Shown: positions 28,815 through 37,761, counted from the first letter of the stretch. The stretch: DNA of 64,000 nt from Pseudomonadota bacterium (GCA_027624035.1 JAQBUI010000008.1:1-64000); one strand, 5' to 3'. Notes: a model not told the origin generated them from the letters alone. Translations and numbers: made by a program.

Positions 28815-30946
28815 CTGTGATCTCCCGCGGATCCTGTCGACCCCGCAAAGACTGGCTTGATGCTGGCCTGGTCGAGCCTGCCGTTAAAATTTCTGATCAG
28901 TGTCTGAATCACCGTGTCATTCTCAATCACCGCCACTGCCCGGGCCTGAAGCTCGGCCCGCTCTCTTTGACGCAGCTCGGCTGGTGTCTCATCTTCCACG
29001 TCGCCAATCTCAATACTGAGCCTGACCTCCCGGCCCGCGACACGGGACAGGGCCTCTGCAATGCGGCGCTCATGGGTCTCATTCCAGAGACTGGCATGGG
29101 CTTCATTTAGCTTCAGATTAAGGAAATCCTGGCCGCAGTCACTGCTTGCGCAATTGGCGGCGAGCGTACCGGTGACGCCGGTGAGGCTCATCAAGTCGAG
29201 CAGTTCCGGCCAGGGCGTCACAGTTATGTCAACCACCGATACCGGTTCTGCGGCTCTGGGTTCTGTAGCTCTGGGTTCTGCGGCTCTGGGTTCTGTGGCT
29301 CTGGGTTCTGTGGCTCCAGATTCGTCGGCTCCGTGTTCTGTAGCTCTGGATTCTGTGGCTCCGGGTTTAGTAGCCCCGTGCTCGGTGATCACGGATTCGG
29401 AGACCCTGGGTTGTGTGCTGGATTCAGCGCCAGCTTCAGTGCGGGTTATCGTGGCTGTCGGCCGAGTAGCCGCGAGTGAGGCATCGCCCTGTCTGGACCC
29501 CGCCGGTGATCCAGGATCAGCTGACTCAGGGCTAGACCGATCATTTCGCACCGGAGCCGTCGCAGCTGGCGGCTTCTGAAGGCTGACCGCCGCTCGCACC
29601 GACGCCGGCATGGATGGCTTCGGTGCGCTCGTCGATGCTCCGGACGATGGCTGGGGACGACCCGCAGGCTCCGCTTGCACACTGTCCGGTACTCTGTGTA
29701 CGGAATGATGTCCGGAATGATGTGCGGAATGATCAGCGGAATGTGCGGGTTTTCCAGACGGTTCGGCTCGAAGCGACGTCAGGATTGCCTGAACCGGGCT
29801 GACCTTGTCCGGTTTGGGGCGGCCGCTGTCTGGCCCCCCGCCACCAGCATCACTGGTCAACGACAATGGGGTAAAGGCCAGCATTCTCAGCAAGGTCATC
29901 TCAAAGCCCCGGCGCGGGTCCGGCGCATAGGGCAGGTCCTTCTGACCGTTGATGCCGATTTGATACAGCAGTTGCACATCTTCCGGGGTGGTCATGCCGG
30001 CTACTGCCAGCACCAGGTCCTGATCTCCCTGGCTGTTATCGATGGCGTCAGAGGCAAGCTGTGCGATGGTCACCCGATGCAGTACGCCCAGGAGATCATC
30101 CAGCAGGCCTGAAAAGTCCGGCGCAAACATCGACAGGTCTGCGACCAGGGTCAATATGCGCTCGGCATCCTTTGCCAGCAGTGCATCCAGCAAACCATAC
30201 ACGTCCTGCTGATCGATGCTGCCCAGCATGGACTTGACCGAGGTTTCATCCACCGCGTTATCCCCATAGGAAATCGCCTGATCGGTCAGACTGAGGGCAT
30301 CCCGCATGCTGCCGTCCGCTGCGCGCCCCAGTTGCCAGAGCGCGGCCTCCTCAAATTCAATCTGCTCGGCCGTCAGCACCTCTCCCAGATATCGAACGAT
30401 CTGCTGCGGGCTGAGGTTCTTGAGATTAAACTGCAGACATCGGGACAGCACCGTGATGGGAAGCTTCTTGGGGTCCGTGGTGGCAAACAGGAATTTCACA
30501 TGTTCCGGGGGTTCCTCCAGCGTCTTCAGCATCGCGTTGAAGCTGCTCTTTGAGAGCATGTGAACCTCATCAATGAGGTAGATCTTGAAGCGACTGGCCG
30601 ACGGCATGTACTGAACGTTGTCCAGCAGATCCCGCATATCATCAACGCCGGTCCGGGAGGCGGCATCGACCTCAATCAGGTCGACGCTGCGACCCTGGGC
30701 AATCTCCGTGCAACTGACGCACTCCCCGCAGGGCGTCGAGGTCACGCCCTGGTCGCAGTTGAGGCACTTTGCCAGGATCCTGGCGATGGTCGTTTTGCCC
30801 ACACCCCGGGTGCCGGTGAACAAATAGGCATGATGCAGCCGGTTATGGTCCAGGGCATTGACGAGCGCGCCAAGAACGTGGTCCTGACCTTCCAGTTCCT
30901 GAAAGTTGGCGGGGCGATATTTGCGGGCAAGCACCTGATAGCTCAT
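28811..30946 (-). CDS. dnaX: DNA polymerase III subunits tau/gamma
   Basis: A 711-residue clamp-loader subunit. Walker A is '[20 protein letters not shown]' near residue 40, the zinc module '[16 protein letters not shown]' near residue 64, Walker B '[20 protein letters not shown]' near residue 122, and sensor 1/SRC '[16 protein letters not shown]'. After the AAA+ and collar domains (about residue 370) comes a long low-complexity linker ending in pentapeptide repeats ([10 protein letters not shown]), then the tau C-terminal domain (about residues 590-711) that binds DnaE/DnaB. I see no A-rich slippery heptamer, so production of gamma by frameshifting is not indicated. Confidence 0.95.
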   Translation of the reverse strand: MSYQVLARKYRPANFQELEGQDHVLGALVNALDHNRLHHAYLFTGTRGVGKTTIARILAKCLNCDQGVTSTPCGECVSCTEIAQGRSVDLIEVDAASRTGVDDMRDLLDNVQYMPSASRFKIYLIDEVHMLSKSSFNAMLKTLEEPPEHVKFLFATTDPKKLPITVLSRCLQFNLKNLSPQQIVRYLGEVLTAEQIEFEEAALWQLGRAADGSMRDALSLTDQAISYGDNAVDETSVKSMLGSIDQQDVYGLLDALLAKDAERILTLVADLSMFAPDFSGLLDDLLGVLHRVTIAQLASDAIDNSQGDQDLVLAVAGMTTPEDVQLLYQIGINGQKDLPYAPDPRRGFEMTLLRMLAFTPLSLTSDAGGGGPDSGRPKPDKVSPVQAILTSLRAEPSGKPAHSADHSAHHSGHHSVHRVPDSVQAEPAGRPQPSSGASTSAPKPSMPASVRAAVSLQKPPAATAPVRNDRSSPESADPGSPAGSRQGDASLAATRPTATITRTEAGAESSTQPRVSESVITEHGATKPGATESRATEHGADESGATEPRATEPRAAEPRATEPRAAEPVSVVDITVTPWPELLDLMSLTGVTGTLAANCASSDCGQDFLNLKLNEAHASLWNETHERRIAEALSRVAGREVRLSIEIGDVEDETPAELRQRERAELQARAVAVIENDTVIQTLIRNFNGRLDQASIKPVFAGSTGSAGDHR
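29244..29378. repeat. 15-bp in-frame tandem repeat inside dnaX
   Basis: About nine copies of a 15-mer of the type ggttctgcggctctg lie head to tail within dnaX. On the coding strand they give pentapeptides such as [10 protein letters not shown] and ATESR in the flexible linker before the tau C-terminal domain. Units nearest 29244-29320 are most alike and those further right diverge. Because the unit is five codons long, copy-number changes keep the frame. Confidence 0.9.
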
Positions 30947-31043
30947 GAATTCGATTGTATTCGTTACGCCAGTTCAAGTCGACGTGAGGACCATTTGAAT
31001 CTAACCTAGACCGACACTTCTCTGACGCTCCCGGATTCCTGCT

Positions 31044-31745
31044 ATGCGCGACTTCATCTGCTTCGGCCACCGCGGCGCATCCGGCTACGAACCTGAAAAT
31101 ACGTTGAGCTCGTTCGAACGGGCGATCACGATTGGCTGCCCCTGGGTCGAACTGGATGTGCACGCGGTGGAAGATCAACTGGTCGTCATCCACGATGCCA
31201 ACGTGTCGCGGACCACCAACGGTCGGGGCCATCTTTCTGCACTGACCTTCAGGGAATTACGGCAACTGGACGCCGGCAAGGGGCAGCAGGTTCCAACGCT
31301 CCGTGAAGTCATCGACCTGATCGACCGGCGCTGCGGCATCAATGTGGAGATCAAGCAGGCGGGGATCGCGCCGCTGGTCAATCAGGCACTGGCAGAAGCC
31401 GTCCGTTCGGGCTGGCAGCCAGAGCAGTTTCTGGTGTCGTCCTTTACCCACCAGGAGATGGACGGGGTCGAGCCCCGGTTCCCTCGGGGCGCCCTGTTTG
31501 ATCGCCGCCAGGACTATTGCCAGACGGCACGAGCCATCGGTGCCAGCACCATCAATCTGTCCAGGCGACTGGTGGGCCGCCAGGCGGTTGCCGATGCCCA
31601 CGACGCCGATCTGAAACTGTTCGTCTACACCGTCAACGAGCCAAAGGACATTGATCGCATGCTTGGCCTCGGGGTGGATGGCGTCTTTTCCGACTTTCCG
31701 GACCGGGTTCTGGAACGCCTGGGTAATCGTGGCCATGAAAGTTGA
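31044..31745 (+). CDS. glycerophosphodiester phosphodiesterase
   Basis: A 233-residue cytoplasmic GDPD-type TIM barrel that hydrolyses deacylated phospholipids to glycerol 3-phosphate and an alcohol. The catalytic region 'FICFGHRGASGYEPENTLSS' is near residue 4, the metal ligands 'WVELDVHAVEDQLVVIHDAN' near residue 35, and 'INVEIKQAG' near residue 95. The last strand is 'LGVDGVFSDFPDRVLERLGN'. No signal peptide, so it is UgpQ-like rather than GlpQ-like. Its end overlaps the acetyltransferase start by 11 bp. Confidence 0.92.
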   Translation: MRDFICFGHRGASGYEPENTLSSFERAITIGCPWVELDVHAVEDQLVVIHDANVSRTTNGRGHLSALTFRELRQLDAGKGQQVPTLREVIDLIDRRCGINVEIKQAGIAPLVNQALAEAVRSGWQPEQFLVSSFTHQEMDGVEPRFPRGALFDRRQDYCQTARAIGASTINLSRRLVGRQAVADAHDADLKLFVYTVNEPKDIDRMLGLGVDGVFSDFPDRVLERLGNRGHES

Positions 31746-32250
31746 AGTGCGTCCTGCCAGCGAGCAAGACCGTCCCGTTCTGGACCGTCTGCTGCAATAC
31801 TACCTGCATGATTTTTCGGAGTTCGACCAGACCGTTCGTTCCGACCACACCGGCCGGTTCGCCTATCCCTATCTTGAGTTTTACTGGCGTGACCCGGACC
31901 GGTTTGCGTTCCTGATCTGGTACGCCGGACAGCTTGCGGGCCTCGCCCTGGTTCGAAAGGAGACTGACCCGGGCAATGGTGAGCGAATCACTGAACTGGC
32001 GGAATTCTTCATCCTGCGCGCACTGCGCCGGGGCGGTGTGGGACGTCTCGCGGCGCAGCAGCTATGGGGACGATTCCCGGGACGCTGGCGAGTAGAGGTA
32101 TCGGCTGGAAACGCCGTGGGCTATCAGTTCTGGGGACGGGTCGTGCAGGAAGCCACCGATGGCCGCTACTCGCAATCCCTCGGACGATCCGGCGTTCGTC
32201 AGTTTACCTTCCAGATTCCTACCCCTGACGAGACCGGCCCCGTGGTCTGA
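31735..32250 (+). CDS. GNAT-family acetyltransferase
   Basis: From ATG 31735 ('MKVEVRPASEQDRPVLDRLL') the 171-residue protein has a GNAT-like layout: beta 1 'VEVRPA', the helix 'RPVLDRLLQYYLHDFSEFD', the beta 4 stretch 'ITELAEFFILRALRRGGVGR' that carries the acetyl-CoA pyrophosphate loop (RRGGVG, near residue 100), and 'WRVEVSAGNAVGYQFWGRVV' near residue 118. Substrate is unknown. The 11-bp overlap with the phosphodiesterase gene suggests cotranscription. It converges on the psp operon. Confidence 0.8.
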   Translation: MKVEVRPASEQDRPVLDRLLQYYLHDFSEFDQTVRSDHTGRFAYPYLEFYWRDPDRFAFLIWYAGQLAGLALVRKETDPGNGERITELAEFFILRALRRGGVGRLAAQQLWGRFPGRWRVEVSAGNAVGYQFWGRVVQEATDGRYSQSLGRSGVRQFTFQIPTPDETGPVV

Positions 32251-32282
32251 CTCGGCCAGGGCGGCCCTCCATGGACCCTTGC

Positions 32283-32567
32283 CTAATCTGCACCGGAGGC
32301 AAGATCGTCAATTTCCTTACCCAGATTGTACTTGCCATCCGTGACAATTTTCTCCAGCACCACGATTCGCTCTCGCGCATCTTCAAGGTCCTGTTCAAGG
32401 TCGGTCACGTCTGCCTCAAGATCATCGATTCGCGCAATGAGCGCCTTGTGGCTGCTGCTGTTGCTGCCCGCACCCGACCTTGAAGACTTGACCACCTTGA
32501 CCACCGCATCTGCGACGATCGAGACCACAATGATGATACCAAGAAACGCCCAGAAGCTATTGAACAT
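32283..32567 (-). CDS. small membrane-anchored coiled-coil protein at the end of the psp operon
   Basis: The 94-residue protein from ATG 32567 has one N-terminal hydrophobic helix ('MFNSFWAFLGIIIVVSIVAD') and then a Ser-rich link and a heptad-like acidic coil 'IARIDDLEADVTDLEQDLED'. The build (one helix plus a coil) resembles PspB, but true PspB is encoded at 34255-34500, so this is a second PspB-like protein or an unrelated partner. Its start overlaps the DUF2807 gene by 11 bp, so it belongs to the same transcript. Confidence 0.68.
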   Translation of the reverse strand: MFNSFWAFLGIIIVVSIVADAVVKVVKSSRSGAGSNSSSHKALIARIDDLEADVTDLEQDLEDARERIVVLEKIVTDGKYNLGKEIDDLASGAD

Positions 32568-33234
32568 GCTCTTCTCCCCGTTTGCCCTGTTTCGGTTGCC
32601 GGCGCCTGCGAACAAGCTTGCCTGAACCCCTGATCTGCTTGATAACCTCGGGATAGCCCGAATAGGTCACCGTGCCGCTGCCATTGATGACCACCACGAA
32701 CTCGTCGCTGACGGAAACCCCGGCGGCCCCTGAACCGGTCACCAGGACGTCGGCGAAATCACTGACCAATCGCTCCGCCTGATAGGACCCGGAGCCTGAC
32801 AAGCGGAGCGACTGGGCCTCTACGTCGCCCGCCACCATGACGCTGCCGGACCCGCGAATGATGACATCCAGCCGGTCGGCGGTGAGATTGTCCATCACGA
32901 CCTGACCCGAGCCCGCCACATCCACGTCGATGACGTCGTTATCAAGATCCGGCACCACGATGCGACCGGAGCCAGTCAAGGTCAGGCCGCGCAGGTCTCG
33001 CATTGTCAAACGGTAGGATATGATTTCTCGATGCACCGCCAGCCGGTGAACTCTCGGGCTCACGTAGCCGAGGTTAAGCGTATTGTTGCGAACCTCCGAG
33101 GCGATATCAGAGATCAGGTAGGCCGGCGCGTGGACGGTCAGTGACTCCTGGTCGTCATGGGTAATCTTGAGCAAACCGGGGCCGCGAAACCGGACCCGGT
33201 CGAATCGGGCGACATCCCTCAATTCCACTGTCAT
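32557..33234 (-). CDS. DUF2807 (toastrack/GIN-type beta-helix) protein in the psp operon
   Basis: The 225-residue protein consists mainly of repeated beta strands with 'GSG' turns: 'LTLTGSGRIVVPDLDND', 'VDVAGSGQVVMDNLTAD', 'VIIRGSGSVMVAGDVEA', 'LRLSGSGSYQAERL', 'VLVTGSGAAGVSVSDE' and 'VVINGSGTVTYSGYPEV'. This is the DUF2807 pattern. Such domains have been grouped with DUF2154/DUF4097 as 'toastrack' domains linked to PspC in envelope-stress systems (recalled from the literature). No signal peptide is visible, and the basic C-terminus 'RRRRQPKQGKRG' may be cytoplasmic. Its ATG shares one base with the pspC stop, so it is coupled to pspC. Confidence 0.82.
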   Translation of the reverse strand: MTVELRDVARFDRVRFRGPGLLKITHDDQESLTVHAPAYLISDIASEVRNNTLNLGYVSPRVHRLAVHREIISYRLTMRDLRGLTLTGSGRIVVPDLDNDVIDVDVAGSGQVVMDNLTADRLDVIIRGSGSVMVAGDVEAQSLRLSGSGSYQAERLVSDFADVLVTGSGAAGVSVSDEFVVVINGSGTVTYSGYPEVIKQIRGSGKLVRRRRQPKQGKRGEEHVQ

Positions 33235-34154
33235 CAGGAGGCCCCTTCGCCCGAAATACGGTTCAGTTCACGCTGTAACTCAAACCGCGACGAGGTCACA
33301 TGAGTTTCCATGGCTCGCAGACGGTCCTCAATATCACTGAATTTCTCCTTCGCCACTTTCATGGCCTGAACGTTGTTCAGATTCTGGGACTCTGGTGCGG
33401 ACGCACGCTGCTGGTCCGGTCGGCTTGCCACGGTATCTGTCTCCTCTGCCATGTCGGCCATCGCATCATCGAAGCGATCTGTCACCCTGCGAAAATAGGG
33501 TTTGTCATCCATCAGAAAATACAGGCCAAAGTACAGTGGCAGTGTGATCTGGGGGATGAACAGGAGCCCCAATACAGCGCCCAGGCGCACCTTCCAGGTG
33601 GCGATGTCCACATAGTCGGCAATCCCGGCACAGACACCACACACCTTGCCCCGCCGTGAATCACGATACAGGTTGCCGCTGCGGCGTCGTCGATGACGTC
33701 GGCGACGAACCCGATGACCCCAGCCCTGGCCCCACCAGTGGCCGTCGGCTTCAGTCCCGTACGGGGCATCGAGCGGATCTCGTCTGCCCGATGTTCTTCT
33801 GCTCATGCGTCGTGCCCTCCGGGCAGATCGGGCGCTTGCCACGCTGTCCCCGTCGCCTGCCTCGGAGCTTCGATCGCGACTGGCGGAACGGTCCGTTTTG
33901 CCTTCCAGCCACTCGCCTGCCTTGCGGGTCCACTCCTCTGCCACGTCATCAACCACATCCTCAATCGACTGGCCCCGCTCCCGGTCCCGGGCCGGTCTGC
34001 GTCTGACGCGCTCTGCGAGCCGCTCAGCGCGCTCCGCTGCCCGCCTTGCCTGTTCTTCCTTTCTCCGGGCCCGTTCTTCGGCGCGCTGCGCCAGGCGTTG
34101 TGCCCGCCGGGCGGAACGCTCTGCCTCTCTTCTGTCCCGTTCGGAATGATTCAC
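33234..34154 (-). CDS. pspC: PspC-domain protein with long basic N-terminal region
   Basis: A 306-residue protein, far longer than E. coli PspC (about 120 residues). Residues 1-150 are highly charged, first Arg/Ala/Glu heptads ('RRAERSARRAQRLAQRAEER' style), then Ser/Arg-rich sequence. The PspC domain follows at about 160-235: 'RRGKVCGVCAGIADYVDIAT' and 'LLFIPQITLPLYFGLYFLMD' as the membrane segment. The C-terminus is a helical coil ending 'RFELQRELNRISG'. PspC senses envelope stress at the inner membrane and binds PspB/PspA. It lies 100 bp after pspB and its stop overlaps the DUF2807 start. Confidence 0.85.
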   Translation of the reverse strand: MNHSERDRREAERSARRAQRLAQRAEERARRKEEQARRAAERAERLAERVRRRPARDRERGQSIEDVVDDVAEEWTRKAGEWLEGKTDRSASRDRSSEAGDGDSVASARSARRARRMSRRTSGRRDPLDAPYGTEADGHWWGQGWGHRVRRRRHRRRRSGNLYRDSRRGKVCGVCAGIADYVDIATWKVRLGAVLGLLFIPQITLPLYFGLYFLMDDKPYFRRVTDRFDDAMADMAEETDTVASRPDQQRASAPESQNLNNVQAMKVAKEKFSDIEDRLRAMETHVTSSRFELQRELNRISGEGAS

Positions 34155-34254
34155 ACTGATTCCCCTCTATCTGCCTTGCAGCCCTGAACGTGCCGTGCTG
34201 GCAAGTCTCCAGGGCCGCACGCCATAGAACAGTACTGACATGAAAGCGCCATCG

Positions 34255-34500
34255 CTAACCCCGGGCCTGCTTCTCTCGCCAGCGAGGGCTCTCGACGTCG
34301 AGTATGGATTCCAGGGACTCGATGCGGGCTGCCATCTTGTTGGCGGTCTCGATCAGTTCTTCAATATCGGCCCGCTCACCCGCGCTGAGCCCATTGACGA
34401 CATTCGCCCTGGATTTGTAGTGCAGCACAATCCAGATTGGCGCCACGATCACCATGAAGATGACCAGGGGTACAAAGAACGCCACAACTATCCCATCCAT
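34255..34500 (-). CDS. pspB: phage shock protein B
   Basis: The 81-residue protein has the PspB layout. An N-terminal membrane helix 'VVAFFVPLVIFMVIVAPIWI' is followed by 'VLHYKSR' and a C-terminal coil 'IEELIETANKMAARIESLES' ending 'ILDVESPRWREK', matching the 'ILD.E.P.WR' end of E. coli PspB. It is a regulatory partner of PspC. It lies 19 bp downstream of pspA. Confidence 0.92.
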   Translation of the reverse strand: MDGIVVAFFVPLVIFMVIVAPIWIVLHYKSRANVVNGLSAGERADIEELIETANKMAARIESLESILDVESPRWREKQARG

Positions 34501-34519
34501 CGGTGTTCTCCCTCAAAGG

Positions 34520-35209
34520 TTATTCGTCACCAGAGCCCGGATTGGAACCGGCATTCTGGCCGAGTTTCGCCTTGAGCTTTGCGAGTTCCTCATCCACCCT
34601 CTCGTCGGATTCAAGGTCCGCGATCTCATCGGCCAGGTTCTGCTGGCCCAGATCGTACGCTTCAACCTCGCCTTCCAGGTCATCGATCTTGCGCTCATAG
34701 CGATCAAAGCGGCTCATCGCCTCATCGATGTCGACACCATGCAGTTGCCGACGGACCCCCATACGTGACCGGGCGGTCTTGCCACGCAGCACGAGGGCCT
34801 TTTGCCTGGCCTTCGCATCGACCAGCTTTTGCTGAAGCTGTCCAACGTCGCCGGAGAGTTTCGCCAGGTTCGCATCGACCTGTTCCAGGTCGAGATCGAT
34901 GGCCGTTACGGCGCCGATGGCCTCGGTCTTCTCCTTGAGCGCTGCCCTCGCCAGGTCTTCACGTCCCTTGGAGAGGGCAATCTCCGCCTTTCGCTCCCAG
35001 TCCACGGCCTCGGACTGAAGCCGCTGGGCACGCCGGCCAAGCTCCTTCTTGTCTGCGATCAATTTAGCAGATTGAGTACGAACTTCTACCAGCGTCTCCT
35101 CCATTTCCTGAATGATCAGGCGGACCATCTTTTCCGGATCTTCCGCCTTGTCCAGGATGGCATTGATGTTGGCATTGATGATGTCGGTAAATCTGGAGAA
35201 TATTCCCAT
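34520..35209 (-). CDS. pspA: phage shock protein A
   Basis: A 229-residue PspA/IM30 (ESCRT-III-like) coiled-coil protein that binds stressed inner membrane and inhibits PspF. ATG 35209 gives the conserved amphipathic start 'MGIFSRFTDIINANINAILD'; two codons upstream there is another ATG in frame (35215). 'AEDPEKMVRLIIQEMEETLV' near residue 22 and 'RKIDDLEGEVEAYDL' near residue 165 are typical. First gene of the pspABC-DUF2807-coil operon, preceded by a sigma-54-type promoter at 35266-35282. Confidence 0.95.
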   Translation of the reverse strand: MGIFSRFTDIINANINAILDKAEDPEKMVRLIIQEMEETLVEVRTQSAKLIADKKELGRRAQRLQSEAVDWERKAEIALSKGREDLARAALKEKTEAIGAVTAIDLDLEQVDANLAKLSGDVGQLQQKLVDAKARQKALVLRGKTARSRMGVRRQLHGVDIDEAMSRFDRYERKIDDLEGEVEAYDLGQQNLADEIADLESDERVDEELAKLKAKLGQNAGSNPGSGDE

Positions 35210-35265
35210 GTTCATGACCTCGTTTTGAATTGTAGACGGATTACCGTTCCGTTTGGTCTATCGAA

Positions 35266-35282
35266 TACATGATCCGTGCCAA
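35266..35282 (-). promoter_or_regulatory. putative sigma-54 promoter of the psp operon
   Basis: Minus strand reads TTGGCACGGATCATGTA. The -24 half (TTGGCACG) is a perfect consensus; the -12 half is ATGTA where TTGCA is usual, so GG-N10-GT instead of GG-N10-GC. It is about 57 bp upstream of the pspA start and in the intergenic region shared with pspF, which encodes the matching enhancer-binding protein. The context makes the assignment plausible. Confidence 0.7.
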
Positions 35283-35401
35283 CTGACAGTCCAGAACTAT
35301 AGCATTGATTTTAAAGGACTTAATCCATCACCTGACAATCCCAGCACAGCACCACAGATGACTATTTAGCGTATTCCACCAACTATTAGTAAGATCGCCA
35401 T

Positions 35402-36454
35402 ATGAGCCCCGCACAACACACTGATCGACTCCTGGGAGAATCTCCCGCTTTTCTCGAAATCCTCGACCTGGTCAGTCAGATTGCCGTTCTGAACAAGCCC
35501 GTGCTGGTGGTCGGCGAGCGGGGCACCGGCAAGGAACTGATTGCATCACGCCTGCACTACCTGTCCCACCGATGGGATCAGGAATACGTCAAGATGAACT
35601 GTGCCGCAATCAATGAAACGTTGATGGAGACGGAGCTGTTCGGACATGAGTCCGGGGCGTTCACCGGCGCCGCAAAGCAGCATCGGGGCCGCTTTGAGCG
35701 TGCCGACAAGGGCACGCTGTTTCTGGATGAACTGGCCAATACCTCACCGCTGGTGCAGGAGAAGCTGCTGCGGGTGATCGAATATGGCGAGTACGAACGG
35801 GTGGGAGGAAACAAGACTCTGACCACCGATGTTCGACTCATCGCCGCCACCAACGAGGACCTGCCCAGCCTCGCCCGGGAACGAAAGTTCCGGGAAGACC
35901 TGCTGGACCGACTGGCCTTTGACGTCATCACGCTGCCGCCGCTGCGGGAAAGATCCGAGGACATCCTGATCCTGGCCGAACAGTTTGCCGTGAACATGGC
36001 GACGGACCTCGAGCGGGAGTTCTTCCCCGGATTCAGCGATACCGCGATCAATGTGCTGCAGAACTACCATTGGCCAGGCAACATCCGCGAACTCAAGAAC
36101 GTGGTCGAACGGAGCGTGTATCGCTCCCAGGACCCTGAAGCACCGATCCGGGTCATCTCCCTCGACCCGTTCGAATCAAACTATCGGCCGATTCGGCCCG
36201 GTAAAGCCCCGGCCCAGGCAACTCATCCTGCGGTACCCGCTGCCGATGCGCCGGCCAAGGCCACCCCTTTGGTTCCTGCGGCTCACGAATTTCCCATTGA
36301 TCTGAAACAGTCTGTTCAGGACTACGAGATCGGCATGATCAAGAGTGCGCTGGCCGCCTCCCAGTTCAACCAGAAAAAGACCGCCGAAGCGCTGGGTGTC
36401 ACTTACCATCAGCTTCGCGGGTTGTTGAAGAAATACGATCTGCTTGAATCGTAA
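35402..36454 (+). CDS. pspF: PspF, sigma-54-dependent enhancer-binding activator
   Basis: The 350-residue activator lacks an N-terminal sensory domain, as PspF does. Walker A is 'VLVVGERGTGKELIASRLHY' near residue 38, and the sigma-54 contact loop 'GHESGAFTGAAKQHRGRFER' (GAFTGA) near residue 82. Walker B is 'KGTLFLDELANTS' near residue 105 and the arginine-finger region 'FREDLLDRLAFDVITLPPLR'. A Pro/Ala-rich linker leads to the Fis-type helix-turn-helix 'NQKKTAEALGVTYHQLRGLL' near the C-terminus. Divergent from pspA, 192 bp apart. PspA should inhibit it until membrane stress occurs. Confidence 0.94.
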   Translation: MSPAQHTDRLLGESPAFLEILDLVSQIAVLNKPVLVVGERGTGKELIASRLHYLSHRWDQEYVKMNCAAINETLMETELFGHESGAFTGAAKQHRGRFERADKGTLFLDELANTSPLVQEKLLRVIEYGEYERVGGNKTLTTDVRLIAATNEDLPSLARERKFREDLLDRLAFDVITLPPLRERSEDILILAEQFAVNMATDLEREFFPGFSDTAINVLQNYHWPGNIRELKNVVERSVYRSQDPEAPIRVISLDPFESNYRPIRPGKAPAQATHPAVPAADAPAKATPLVPAAHEFPIDLKQSVQDYEIGMIKSALAASQFNQKKTAEALGVTYHQLRGLLKKYDLLES

Positions 36455-36472
36455 GCCGCCGTTTTTATACAA

Positions 36473-36810
36473 GTCCGGAACATACTCTGCGCTCTGGAGA
36501 AACCTTCCAATACGACTACGGCGTACCGGACCCGGACACGTTTAGGGCGGTCATGAACGTTCCGGCTTACACTGTGCGATCCGGGGAAACTTTCCGGCAC
36601 GATTGCGGCGTGCCGACCTGGCACGATCAGGGCGGTCATGTACGTTCCGGCTTAAACTATGCGATCCGGGGAACTTTCCGGCACGACTACGGCGTGCACG
36701 ACCGGGAACGCTCAGGGTGGTCAGGAAAATTCCGGCCCACACCGGGCGATCCGGGGAAAGTCTCCAGCACGACCACGGCGTGCCTGACCGGGCACGCTCA
36801 GGGCGGTCTA
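36473..36810. repeat. four tandem copies of an approx. 85-bp GC-rich repeat
   Basis: Four imperfect direct copies follow pspF, with equivalent points at about 36475, 36562, 36647 and 36732 (spacing 87, 85, 85). Each contains 'ttccggc...gatccgggga', then an inverted pair of the type cggcacg...cgtgccg, then 'cacg.tcagggcggtc'. The last copy runs into the stop of the enoyl-CoA hydratase gene. It holds no credible gene. The internal palindromes resemble REP-type elements and could form hairpins in either transcript of the convergent genes. Confidence 0.9.
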
Positions 36811-37608
36811 TTTCCCGGTGAACTTCGGTGGCCGCTTTTCCAGCATCGCGGCAACCGCTTCCCGATGATCGGCGGTCTGATGAACCAGCGCCTGCAGGGA
36901 CGCGGACATTTCAAGCAGCGCCTCCAGACTTGAACTGGTGCCTTCCTTGAGCAGCTTCTTGGTCATCCTGAGCGCGGTCGGCGGATTGACGGCGATCCGC
37001 CCCGCCAGTTCCCGTGCCGCCGTCATCAACTCATCTGGCGGCACCACCCGGCTGACCATACCCCAGGCCAGCGCAGTTTCAGCGTTCACGGGTTCGCCGG
37101 TATAAGCCATCTCGTTGGCCCGTGACATCCCCACGACCCTGGGCAAAAACCAGGCACCACCGTCGCCGGGAATCAGCCCTACCTTGACGAAGCTCTCTGC
37201 AAACAACGCCTTCTCGGACGCAATTCGCATGTCGCACATCATGGTCAGGTCACACCCCGCGCCGATCGCCGGGCCGTTGACGGCCGCAATGATCGGCACC
37301 TCCAGGTCATGCACTGCCATCGGTATGCGCTGGATACCGTTGCGATAGCCGTCGCGGAGATCCGGTGCAGAGCCGCCGAACATGCCCTTTTTCTCGTGCA
37401 TGTCCTTGATGTTGCCACCTGAACTGAACGCACTGCCAGCCCCGGTAATGATCGCCACGCGAACGCTCTGGTCCCCATTGATCCGCGCACAGGCCGCCAC
37501 AATGGCGTTGACCATCTCATCTTCAGAAATGGCATTGCGGGTCTCATGGCGATTGAGCGTCAGGGTGACCACCGCCCCTTCTTGTTCATACAGTACCGGA
37601 TCGGACAT
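36808..37608 (-). CDS. enoyl-CoA hydratase/isomerase family protein
   Basis: A 266-residue crotonase-fold enzyme acting on acyl-CoA esters. The oxyanion-hole segments are visible as 'VAIITGAGSAFSSGGNIKDM' (near residue 55) and 'VIAAVNGPAIGAGCDLTMMC' (near residue 108). 'SFVKVGLIPGDGGAWFLPRV' near residue 140 carries the region of the catalytic acids: the Gly-Asp-Gly replaces the Pro-Glu-x-Gly seen in some hydratases. The usual C-terminal helices are complete. It starts at 37608, divergent from the MDR reductase, with a 1-kb repeat-bounded element between them. Confidence 0.88.
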   Translation of the reverse strand: MSDPVLYEQEGAVVTLTLNRHETRNAISEDEMVNAIVAACARINGDQSVRVAIITGAGSAFSSGGNIKDMHEKKGMFGGSAPDLRDGYRNGIQRIPMAVHDLEVPIIAAVNGPAIGAGCDLTMMCDMRIASEKALFAESFVKVGLIPGDGGAWFLPRVVGMSRANEMAYTGEPVNAETALAWGMVSRVVPPDELMTAARELAGRIAVNPPTALRMTKKLLKEGTSSSLEALLEMSASLQALVHQTADHREAVAAMLEKRPPKFTGK

Positions 37609-37707
37609 TGTCTGGGCCTCGAAATCAAACGGGCGACGTTACCACATGGGTCAGGCTGGGAAAACTGGGGTCAAGGCCTGGGTCAGGTCGACCCGAAGAG
37701 GAAAACT

Positions 37708-37761
37708 GGGGTCGGAGTAAAGTGCCGGAGTAAGCTTGTTCGACACAGGTCATCCATCACC
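37708..37761 (+). repeat. left terminal inverted repeat
   Basis: Starts ggggtcggagtaaagtgccg and ends caggtcatccatcacc. Pairs with 38682-38735 with four mismatches, all in the middle (around 37734-37746). A partial direct copy (ggaaaactggggtc) occurs just outside, near 37658-37672, and again at the left end of the repeat. Confidence 0.9.

Noticed and set aside
28811-30946. Programmed frameshift in dnaX producing gamma
   Set aside because: I found no A-rich slippery heptamer on the coding strand near the end of the collar domain.
30947-31043. 4.5S RNA (ffs) gene upstream of dnaX, as in some gammaproteobacteria
   Set aside because: The 97-bp spacer shows no SRP-RNA tetraloop or conserved helix 8 sequence.
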